Assembly: GCA_004014935.1 (NCBI GenBank)
Contig: CP025321.1
Location: forward strand, 1,550,001-1,614,000
Direction: 5' to 3'
DNA from: Saccharomycopsis malanga
Lineage: Eukaryota > Ascomycota > Saccharomycetes > Ascoideales > Saccharomycopsidaceae
Length of the DNA stretch: 64,000 nt
Position numbers and translations under genes: made by a program. Shown here one piece after another: positions 19,583-27,542 of the stretch. Positions within the stretch are counted from its first letter, which is position 1. Every line of letters begins with the position of its first letter. A model generated the notes under the pieces. That model made no database searches. It saw nothing but the letters and a program-made list of their open reading frames with translations, and was not told the origin of the DNA.

Positions 19583-20191
19583 CTACTGGCCATCTCCATT
19601 AGTATAAAAGTCTAGACGCAGCACTTGATGGTCCCTGGAAAAATAGCATTTGAATATACTATCTTCGTTAGCTTTGTCAAAGTGTGGAATTGAAAGACGA
19701 ATGTTTTGAACTACTCCCATATTGCTTTCATCCAACACCCATTCGAGCCTTTTCCAGTCCAAAATGCCCTCGTTGAATTTGCGTGGCATTGGCGACAAGT
19801 ACTTTTGCAACGTCTCGTCCGACGCTTTGGCTACAAACATATACATTCCCTTTACGCTATCTTCGTCATCTCCTTCAATACTGGTGCCTGTAATCGCCGC
19901 TGTTTCTGGCGTCTGTTCCTTCGCCATATACCACTGCATTACTCCTACACTACGAAGCTCCAACTCCTCAGCAGGCTCAGGGATGCCCGCCTCCTCCTGG
20001 ATCTCCCTGATGATGCCGTCCATTGCGGTCGCGTCCCTTGCGGCCTCTAGTTTCCCCCCAATCCCATTCCAGCATCCTTTCCAGGGCGACTTTTCCCTGT
20101 TAAGCAACAACACCTCACCACGCTCGTTGAATATAAAACATATTGTGTACGGATACTTTTTATAATTTGGCGCTTTACTAGATCTGGTCAT
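19583..20191 (-). CDS. Nudix hydrolase (MutT-like)
   Basis: The protein has 202 residues from the ATG at 20191 ('MTRSSKAPNYKKYPYT'); the longer upstream frame has no ATG at its beginning. 'TICFIFNERGEVLLLNREKS' and 'WKGCWNGIGGKLE' are typical of Nudix strands leading to the catalytic loop, and 'REIQEEAGI' is the core of the Nudix box that binds Mg2+. The box is unusual: the first conserved Glu is replaced (GGKLEAARD) and two residues are inserted before RE. The fold suggests a nucleoside di/triphosphate or oxidised-nucleotide hydrolase acting in the cytosol; substrate cannot be told. No SINE lies close to its 3' end in its sense. Confidence 0.85.
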   Translation of the reverse strand: MTRSSKAPNYKKYPYTICFIFNERGEVLLLNREKSPWKGCWNGIGGKLEAARDATAMDGIIREIQEEAGIPEPAEELELRSVGVMQWYMAKEQTPETAAITGTSIEGDDEDSVKGMYMFVAKASDETLQKYLSPMPRKFNEGILDWKRLEWVLDESNMGVVQNIRLSIPHFDKANEDSIFKCYFSRDHQVLRLDFYTNGDGQ

Positions 20192-20618
20192 GTCGCTTTT
20201 GGGTTTACTTGATATTTTTATGGAAATATCTTCAACTTTATACCAGATGCCGTGCGATTTTTGTAGATGACGCGAAAATTTTGAGATGCCGCATATCAGA
20301 TGACGCGTCAGTGTTATTAAAAAAAAGATATTACTAAGCAATTAGTAAGCCATTAGTAAGCTATTGGTAATTTATTAGTAATTTATTAGCAAGCTATTAG
20401 TAAGTAATTAGTAATTTATTAGTAAGTAATTACTAATTAATCAATGAGAATAATCAGCTAAAGCAATTTCTTTTAATTGAGAAACCGTCTTTTTATTACA
20501 AGTTTGATTGTTCAGAAGGCGGTCTCCTAAAAATATGTGGTTTAATTTGCTTTCTTAGAATGGTATGTGACCAACTATTTTACGCGTTCCAAGAAGAAGC
20601 TGTTTGCCTTGTAAAGCT
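20192..20618. other. Spacer between Nudix gene and YKU80
   Basis: Degenerate 11-bp units of the type 'gtaatttatta' run from 20335 to 20440. No gene seen. Confidence 0.5.
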
Positions 20619-20825
20619 GGGTAAAATCAGATTTCCAATGATATTGGACATGGTAAACTTGGTAAAATCAGATTTCCAATGATATTGGACATGGTAAACT
20701 TGGTAAAATCAGATTTCCAATGATATTGGACATGGTAAACTTGGTAAAATCAGATTTCCAATGATATTGGACATGGTAAACTTGGTAAAATCAGATTTCC
20801 AATGATATTGGACATGGTATACTTG
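20619..20825. repeat. 41-bp tandem repeat, 5 copies, upstream of YKU80
   Basis: Five almost identical units containing 'aatcagatttccaatgatat' and 'ggacatggtaaac' end 137 bp before the YKU80 start codon, so they lie in its promoter region. Confidence 0.95.
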
Positions 20826-20961
20826 TCAAAATCAAACATCCAACTGTTGAATGCAGACACATGCATCCCCATGCAACCATATGCACAAATCACACCCGCC
20901 AAATAATATATAGCCCACTGTTTGGCCAACATGTTGAGCAACTTCAACTTGATGACAAGCA

Positions 20962-23115
20962 ATGGCAAACAAGCAGATTGCGTCGTATATTGTTGATTTG
21001 GCGCCCACTATGGGGTCAGAGGTGCGGCAAGATGGGGAGTTTGCGGGTTGCACAGACTTGGAGGTGGCGGTAGAGTATTTGAACCGTGAGATGAGTAAGC
21101 GGGTGATCAAAGGGCGTAAAACGGACTATATTCAGGTGTATGTGACGCTGTTTAGTCCCGAGGCGAATGGGAGTGTTGCGGAGGTCGCGGCGGCGGACGA
21201 CCCGCTTTTCTGCAGCGCGGATGTCGCGCAGAAGTTGGTCGCAACCGCAAAGGTGGTGGGATTGAAGGCGCCGCCCAAAGTAGACGATTTCTGGACCGTA
21301 AGCAGGTTACGCGCCAACGGTAGTGATGACGTCCGGCCCGTAGACGGGCGGTTGTGGGTAAGCATCTTGAAAAGCATCAATGATGTCGCGACCTTTGTGG
21401 GGCGTAGAAAGTTTCCGCGGAAACGCGTAGAGTTGTTCACCAATCTCAAGGACGCGCGCGACGTAGTGATGTTTGACGAGTCCAATGTGCAGATGGCGGC
21501 TCTCCGCAGCGCTATCCAGACGTCGCTAGCAGACGAGGACGTAGTTTTGCGAATATACGACGTAGGCCTTGCGAATGGCAGCGAAAACGTAAGAAAACTG
21601 CTATTGCGAGGGTGGACAGGCTTCGTTGCTGCGAGCCCCGGCCATGTAGAGTTGTGCACCGCCCACGACATGTTCAGGGAGCTCGGGTGTCCGAGGGTCA
21701 AGCCGGTGCAGCCGGCCCGAGTGTTCCGGGGCGACTTGCGGCTTGGACACGACCCCGTAGAGACGCTCAAACAGCACTTTGGCGGGCAGGCGGCGCGCGG
21801 CAGCGGCGGCAGCGGCGGCAGCGCCGACACGTTGAGTTTCGAGGTCGAGGGCTATCCGGCGGCAAAAGCAGTGCCGCACAGCACGCGGTCTGTGTTTCTC
21901 AAAACGCTTCTCGACCGTCCGGACGGCACTGACCTCGGCGCTTACGAGGTGAAGCGGATCACCGAAAAGTACATTATGCAGCAGCGGTCTCCTGACGACG
22001 TAGAGAAGATCCGGACCGAGAAGAGGCGCAGGGCGTTGGCCAGAAACAGCAGTGCGCCGCCAGACGACGGCCGCGACATCGACGTCGACATCGACTTGTA
22101 CCAGCCGGTTCCGGTGCCACCCAGCGACATCGACAAGGCCTACAGGTACGCGTCGGACTTTGTGCCGCTCTCGGCGGCTCTTGAGACCGTCAGAAAGTAC
22201 CGGGCGGCGCCGGGGCTTGATTTCCGGGGCGTCATCAAGTTGCGCCGCTTGCCGCCGTGGTTTCTCTTGTCTGAGCCCGTTTTCGTAGTTGCCGCGCCCT
22301 CGTCGAGCTGGAAAAACAAAATCGGGCTCACCGCCTTGGTCAAGGCCTTGCTAGAGCTTGACAGCGCCATTGTCGCCAGATACGTGCGCAAGGAGGACGC
22401 GCCCGTGCAAATGGCGGCCCTAATCCCAGTTGTAGTGGGCGACACGCGAAAAAGACCCAGAGACGCCGCGGACGGCGCCATATACCTGTTGGTTCTTGCC
22501 AGATTGCCGTTTGCCGAGGACGAGAAGGTCTCCTACTTTACCGATTTGGACCATTTGGTCACCAGATCTGGTAGCGTGCTAACAGCCCACCAATCTTTGC
22601 TTCCGGACGACCAGATGCTAGCCTCCATGAAAAACTATATTGTAAGCATGGACATGGACCACGGGGCCATCAAAAACAGCCCTTCTGACACCAAGTTGTC
22701 ATCTGCTTTCCATCCACGAGAATCCAGTCTGTCTGACAGCCTGTTGCTGCATTTTGACCAGGCTTCCCACTCCATAAACTTCTTGATGGACCATGTAGTG
22801 TTCAATGCAGCAAAACAAGGCATCTCGACCGCAAAATATACCCAACTGTTGAACCCCGCCTCTTTGAAAGACTCCCTCAGCACTACAGAGAGGGCTTTTC
22901 TACAAAACTTGAAGAAACCCAGCCTAAGAAACCCCTCCAGCACTGAAAACGCCAAACCCCACTTGGACAAGCTCATTGAGTTGTTGCAGGTCTCGTATAT
23001 CCAAGACAAGGACAAACTCAGCGAAAAAACCGACGACGAGGATGATATTGAGTTTTTGGGTGACTTTGATGAGGATGATGTTGTTGATTTAGATCAACTT
23101 TTGAATTTGTCATAG
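20962..23115 (+). CDS. YKU80: Ku80 subunit of the DNA end-binding Ku heterodimer
   Basis: The protein has 717 residues. The N-terminal 235 residues form the vWA-like domain ('IASYIVDLAPTMGS', 'GRKTDYIQVYVTLF'). The Ku core ring follows, with 'VFRGDLRLGHD' (about 250), 'DKAYRYASDFVPLS' (about 390), 'GLDFRGVIKLRRLPPWFLLS', 'AIVARYVRKEDAPVQMAALI' and 'LARLPFAEDEKV', all matching yeast Yku80. The C-terminal arm ends with an acidic 'DDEDDIEFLGDFDEDD' tail. Ku binds double-strand ends for end joining and protects telomeres. Its coding sequence from 21.1 to 22.5 kb is clearly more GC-rich than neighbouring genes. A Ser/Gly-repeat linker (GSGGSGGS) interrupts the start of the core. A SINE head follows 25 bp after the stop. 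Confidence 0.95.
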   Translation: MANKQIASYIVDLAPTMGSEVRQDGEFAGCTDLEVAVEYLNREMSKRVIKGRKTDYIQVYVTLFSPEANGSVAEVAAADDPLFCSADVAQKLVATAKVVGLKAPPKVDDFWTVSRLRANGSDDVRPVDGRLWVSILKSINDVATFVGRRKFPRKRVELFTNLKDARDVVMFDESNVQMAALRSAIQTSLADEDVVLRIYDVGLANGSENVRKLLLRGWTGFVAASPGHVELCTAHDMFRELGCPRVKPVQPARVFRGDLRLGHDPVETLKQHFGGQAARGSGGSGGSADTLSFEVEGYPAAKAVPHSTRSVFLKTLLDRPDGTDLGAYEVKRITEKYIMQQRSPDDVEKIRTEKRRRALARNSSAPPDDGRDIDVDIDLYQPVPVPPSDIDKAYRYASDFVPLSAALETVRKYRAAPGLDFRGVIKLRRLPPWFLLSEPVFVVAAPSSSWKNKIGLTALVKALLELDSAIVARYVRKEDAPVQMAALIPVVVGDTRKRPRDAADGAIYLLVLARLPFAEDEKVSYFTDLDHLVTRSGSVLTAHQSLLPDDQMLASMKNYIVSMDMDHGAIKNSPSDTKLSSAFHPRESSLSDSLLLHFDQASHSINFLMDHVVFNAAKQGISTAKYTQLLNPASLKDSLSTTERAFLQNLKKPSLRNPSSTENAKPHLDKLIELLQVSYIQDKDKLSEKTDDEDDIEFLGDFDEDDVVDLDQLLNLS

Positions 23116-23138
23116 TTTTTGCTTGATAAATATTGAAT

Positions 23139-23192
23139 ATGGCCCCTGGGCCGTATGGCTCAGTGGTCAGTATTCTCGAAAGAGAAAAACAA
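23139..23192 (+). mobile_element. SINE head remnant downstream of YKU80
   Basis: CCCTGGGCCGTATGGCTCAG with a perfect box A (TGGCTCAGTGG) and 'TCTCGAAAGAGAAAAACAA' lies 25 bp after the YKU80 stop in the same sense. The rest of the SINE is replaced by the 40-bp repeats that follow. Confidence 0.85.
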
Positions 23193-23214
23193 TTTGTATT
23201 ACAAGTTTTTATTT

Positions 23215-23610
23215 GATCATTTTTAGTATAAAATATTACAAATTATCAAATTATTTGAAAATTTTTAATATAAAACTTACAAATTATCATTTATTTGAAT
23301 ATTTTTGATATAAAACTTACAAATTATTATTTCTTTGAATATTTTCAATATAAAACTTATAAATTATCATTTATTTGCATATTTTTGATATAAAATTTAC
23401 AAATTATTATTTCTTTGAATATTTTCAATATAAAATTTACAAATTATTATTTCTTTGAATATTTTCAATATAAAACTTATAAATTATCATTTCTTTGAAT
23501 ATTTTCAATATAAAACTTATAAATTATCATTTATTTGAATATTTTCAATATAAAACTTACAAATTATTATTCCTTTGAATATTTTTAATATAAAACTTAC
23601 AAAGCATAAT
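23215..23610. repeat. 40-bp tandem repeat, about 9.5 copies
   Basis: Units of exactly 40 bp such as 'aaattatcatttatttgaat' + 'atttttgatataaaacttac' alternate between two variants (atttatttg and atttctttg), hinting at growth by multi-unit duplication. The frames across them are not genes. Confidence 0.93.
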
Positions 23611-23767
23611 TAATTTCAATTTTTATCGAAATATTTAGATTATAGGCTACTTATTGAAATACCTAGATATATACGAAGTTGAAAGAAATTTAATTTAGTA
23701 AGTGATGTACCTATAATAAATTACAAACTATAAATTACAAATTATAAATATAATTTTAAGAAGATTC

Positions 23768-23781
23768 ATATAGAATATAAT
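23768..23781. repeat. Left target-site duplication of the complete SINE (14 bp)
   Basis: ATATAGAATATAAT, identical to 24131-24144. Confidence 0.9.
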
Positions 23782-24130
23782 AATAATGATAATAATATCA
23801 TATATTTGAAGCCCAGTACATATCAGTTTCGTATATACGCGCTATGTCTAAGGGGACTTGGTAAAACCCAGTGGGGAAAACCCAATCATGTCCCGGTCAT
23901 TGTTAGCTGCCCACCGTCTTTTTCCTGAACACCCGATGGGTTGGAAAGTTAGCACTAGACTTTGGTCTAGGTCGTGTTTCAGACAGTTGCACTTGCCTGT
24001 GAATTCACGTTCAGCATCGTAAAAAGCAGAGAGTAAAAGTGCCATTATGGGAATCGAACCCGTGTTCCTGTTAGGTCTTGTTTTTCTCTTCTCCGAGAGC
24101 ACTGACCACTGAGCCAAATGGCCCAGTGGT
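23782..24130 (-). mobile_element. Complete tRNA-derived SINE, long form
   Basis: On the minus strand the element starts at 24130. Box A TGGCTCAGTGG (24116-24106) and box B GGTTCGATTCC (24060-24050) match the Pol III consensus. GGCCATT before box A pairs with AATGGCA after box B at six of seven positions, like a tRNA acceptor stem, and a T-arm can form. A 'CTCTCGGAGAAGAG' hairpin and a CCT/AGG pair lie in between, suggesting a class II tRNA ancestor. The body (ACGTGAATTCACAGGCAAGT... ATCGGGTGTTCAGG...) and 3' end (TATACGAAACTGATATGTAC, GGGCTTCAAATATATGATAT) match the LINE 3' UTR and end in a short (ATT)n-like tail. Flanking 14-bp duplications are perfect, so this copy is fairly young. It lies downstream of the aspartyl protease gene, in the same sense. 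Confidence 0.95.
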
Positions 24131-24144
24131 ATATAGAATATAAT
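24131..24144. repeat. Right target-site duplication of the complete SINE
   Basis: ATATAGAATATAAT, identical to 23768-23781. Confidence 0.9.
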
Positions 24145-24155
24145 CTAAATTATAA

Positions 24156-24342
24156 ATAAATAATAACATCATATATTTCAAGCCCAGTACATATCAGTTT
24201 CGTATATACGCGCTATTTCTAAGGGGACTTGGTAAAGCTCAATGGAAAACCCAATAATTTCCATCATAATATTCTCACCCGTGTTCCTGTTAGGTCTTTT
24301 TGTTCTCTTAGAGCACTGGCCACTGGCCCAATGGCCCAGTGG
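24156..24342 (-). mobile_element. SINE, short form
   Basis: The minus strand has head CCACTGGGCCATTGGGCCAG (box A partly lost), 'AACAGGAACACGGGTGAGAA', 'GGGTTTTCC', 'CCCCTTAGAAATAGCGCG' and a complete 3' end with short tail. Box B and the long-form middle are absent. It lies 125 bp downstream of the aspartyl protease gene in its sense, tandem with the complete SINE at 23782-24130. Confidence 0.9.
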
Positions 24343-24466
24343 CTCTTACAAGCTATGATATAAAATAAATACTTTGTAATTGAAATGTTAGAACTTAAGG
24401 GATATAGTAAATTAAGAATAGTCAAGTAGAAATGAAGAAATGTCAATGAATCAATCATTGAGATGA

Positions 24467-25675
24467 TTAAGCGGAGAGAACAATTTGACTTTTAGAGTCG
24501 TTGTATTTAGCTTGGGCAATACCAACTTCATTGTCTTCGATGTTGTAGTAAACATACGTAGATCTCAAGAAACCATCACCGAGAATGTAGTAGTCGTCGC
24601 CAGATTCCAAGACACCGATCAAACACAGGTCTGGGTTTTTGTCGTCTTCCTTAAACAACAAGTCCTTGAATGGAACGGTAATGGTTTTGTCTTCAAAAGT
24701 GAAGGAGAAGTCGTCACCTTTAGTAGAACAAGAGGTGAGGTAGCCACCAGCTTGCTGGCTGTAAGTACCGTATTTCTTACCAATGGCAGCAGCGACAGTC
24801 TTTGGGGCGTAAATCAAGGTGGTGCCAGAGTCCAACAAGGCTGGATACGATTTAGTAACAAATTGATTGTCAGCAGCGGTGATAGAGTCCAAGTTGACAA
24901 AGAAAGCAACTGGCTCATCAGTTGGGGAGCCCGAATCGTCTACATTTTGTAATTTCAAAGTTTTCAAATCACCAGAAAACTTGGACTTGTCAATAGCTCC
25001 AAACAAAATAGAGCCGGAAGTGGCTTCTAAAGAGTTCAAGTATAAAGAGTAAGCAGCCTTGTTGATGATCCCTTGAGCTTTCATCTGCAATGGCAAGTTG
25101 TCATAAGTGAAAGGGCTTCTGGATTGAGCAGAAGCTTCATTGCCTTTCAAACCAACACCAAGAATGGACATTCCGGCGTCTTGAGTAGTGGCGTCACCAA
25201 ATTCCAAATCTTTGATTTCAACACCGCCAATGGTGACAGTTTCTTTGGCCCAGTCACCACGAGCAGAAGACCCGTCACCGTAGCCAATGGCAAACCCACT
25301 CTTGTCGTATTTGTAAGTGGAGGATTTGGTGTGGTCATAAGTGCCATAGTCAGACTGAGTTCCAGCTCCAGGAACCCACAAATCCGAAGATCCGGTGTCG
25401 ACATCTACTTGAATCTTTTGTCCTGGGGTTCCCACTTCTATTTCAGCCAAATACAAGGCGTATTCGTTTTTCAAGTTCAAGTTTACCCCAGCAGAAGACG
25501 CAGCTCTGGATGTTCTGAATCCAGTCTTGCTGGCAATGGAACTGGCCTTGTCAGCAGAAGAAAGTCTCTTGATAGTGAAATCAATCTTAGGAGCAACTGG
25601 TTCAACAGGAGCAGCAGCAGCCAAAGATGCCAAAGTAGCAGCAATCGAGATTATAATGTTGTGCGAGAATTGCAT
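24467..25675 (-). CDS. Secreted aspartyl protease (pepsin family A1, SAP/yapsin-like)
   Basis: The protein has 402 residues from ATG 25675. A signal peptide (MQFSHNIIISIAATLASLAAA, cleaved near APVEP) is followed by a propeptide ending in a Kex2-type KR at 36-37. The mature enzyme has both catalytic triads, DTGSSDLWV (Asp93) and DSGTTLIYA (Asp282), the flap Tyr in 'IGYGDGSSA', and one Cys pair (TSCS...DLCLIG). 'YYILGDGFLRSTYVYYN' is the usual C-terminal motif. There is no GPI tail, so it should be secreted, like Candida SAPs. The promoter contains a doubled 26-bp unit (about 25829-25880). A further in-frame start upstream at 25711 lacks a better context. Confidence 0.95.
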   Translation of the reverse strand: MQFSHNIIISIAATLASLAAAAPVEPVAPKIDFTIKRLSSADKASSIASKTGFRTSRAASSAGVNLNLKNEYALYLAEIEVGTPGQKIQVDVDTGSSDLWVPGAGTQSDYGTYDHTKSSTYKYDKSGFAIGYGDGSSARGDWAKETVTIGGVEIKDLEFGDATTQDAGMSILGVGLKGNEASAQSRSPFTYDNLPLQMKAQGIINKAAYSLYLNSLEATSGSILFGAIDKSKFSGDLKTLKLQNVDDSGSPTDEPVAFFVNLDSITAADNQFVTKSYPALLDSGTTLIYAPKTVAAAIGKKYGTYSQQAGGYLTSCSTKGDDFSFTFEDKTITVPFKDLLFKEDDKNPDLCLIGVLESGDDYYILGDGFLRSTYVYYNIEDNEVGIAQAKYNDSKSQIVLSA

Positions 25676-25828
25676 GTTGGAGTATGTAGAACGATGATAA
25701 AGTATAATCAATGCTTATTGTATGTTGAAACTTATCCATACAAAAACTCCAGATGAATCCATTGTTTATATAGCTCCAGGGAATATTTACAATCACAAGC
25801 TATACTGCTACATCCCTACCATAAACGG

Positions 25829-25880
25829 CTAAAAGTGTATGGATGCCTTTGGCTAAAAGTGTATGGATGCCTTTGGCGCA
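25829..25880. repeat. Direct repeat, 26 bp twice, in the protease promoter
   Basis: 'ggctaaaagtgtatggatgc' plus 'ctttgg' is repeated back to back, about 150-200 bp upstream of the protease start codon. Confidence 0.8.
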
Positions 25881-27373
25881 GATCTATAGTGCCTTGGCTA
25901 TGGGTACACCATATCTGTAAAAACGTCTATACCTATTTTTGGCGACACTTTTAAAGATTCTATGCACAAATCCTCAACTCTATTTTAAAAGTTCTTGGCA
26001 CATTGCAAAGAAAATACACTCGGCATTCCTTGGAAGGCTTGGAAAAATTTTTTTATTGGCCCATCTTCACACAATATCTTGCCCATTATTTATAAACTGA
26101 AAACCTCATTTTTTTTTTTTTTTGAATAATGGTACCACAATAACTGTCAGACCAGTAAACCAATTTATTGTATTATTATTCATTATTTTATAAAAGGGGT
26201 CTTTTATTGTCGTTGCTTCCGAAACCCGGGATTTCACCTCTGCCATTTTAGCGTATTTTGTCAAAAGACTAACCAAGAGGCACCAAGAGCTTTAGTGCCC
26301 TTTGTCAAGAATGCAGGCGGTTTTAATGTCTGAAATACGTTGGACATTATCGTATAGTTGGAAATACGTTAAAACCCAATTCTAATTATAAACATTCTGA
26401 ATGTGCGAATGCCCAACTTGTATATCACACATGGTTTGTAAAATGGTTGATTTCTAGAAAACTAAGTGGGCGTCCTTTCATTTTAGCAATTTTTTGATAA
26501 TGTATTGTTTAACAGTTGAAACAATGGCTAGATCTTTCAAAGGTTAATGGTCATCTGTTGAAGCAATATCTTTTCGTTGATAATATGCTCATGTTACATT
26601 CTTACTGCGATGACTGCTATGAATGAGTCTTTTTCACTTGCAATAAACATTCATTATTGAAAATAACTCTTGAATGTCTAACTGTAACCTTTTTATTTTA
26701 TTTTCACTACTAATAATGTTATCCTTACTATTGATAATTTTTATCTTCACTACTGATAAATTTTAACCTCATTTCTACAATTTCTATGCTCGTTACTGCC
26801 ATTTTTTTCCTCTTTATTAAATATTTTCATCGTCAGTACTCATACTTTTTATACTCACTACTGATAATTCTTATCCTCATTACTACCATTCATTCTTATC
26901 CCCACTACTGGCCGTTTTATCCTTGTTATTGGCTATTTTTATGGTTACTAAGTATTTTTAGCCTCGTTGCTGCCCTTTCTATCCTTCATTAATCATTTTT
27001 ATTCTCATTATGCCATTTTTCCCTTATTACTGCCCGATTTTATTCTCACTACTAATGATTTTTATTCTTGTTACTACTATCTTTAATTTTACTATTGATA
27101 ATTTTAATCCTCAATAATCATTCTTATCCTCGTTAATTAATTTTATCCTCATTACTACCATTTTCATCCTCATAAATATCATTTTTAGCCTCATTACTAA
27201 TCATTATTATCCTCGCTACTACCATTTACTATTAATAATTTCATCCTCACTACTGGCCGTTTTATCGTAACTACTAATCATTTTTAACTGCCACTTTTAT
27301 TGCTACTATTCATGTTTTAATCTTACTATTGGTAATTTTAAGCCAACTTGTTCGATATCTACAAAAGTCATAT
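25881..27373. other. Long promoter spacer with degenerate AT satellite
   Basis: No gene seen. From about 26690 to 27340 the sequence consists of degenerate units of roughly 27-35 bp around 'tttatcctcactactgata' and 'cattactaccattt', with strand bias (C/T rich on the plus strand). A GA-poor segment at 26210-26260 has a tRNA-box-B-like look but no partner. Confidence 0.55.
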
Positions 27374-27452
27374 TTTTACAGGCTTTTTACAGGCTTTTTA
27401 CAGGCTTTTTACAGGCTTTTTACAGGCTTTTTACAGGCTTTTTACAGGCTTT
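27374..27452. repeat. 11-bp tandem repeat (CTTTTTACAGG)n upstream of PPT1
   Basis: About seven perfect copies end 90 bp before the PPT1 start codon, so they lie in its promoter or 5' UTR. Confidence 0.93.
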
Positions 27453-27542
27453 TTTTGCCACCGATGCCTATAACCCGCACGCAAATATATATAGCGGTTT
27501 AGAGTAAGGCCAAGAGGAAATGTTAACATATAAACAGGCAAG

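Noticed and set aside
20619-23610. CRISPR-like arrays (41-bp and 40-bp units)
   Set aside because: Units are contiguous tandem repeats without unique spacers, in a eukaryotic genome.
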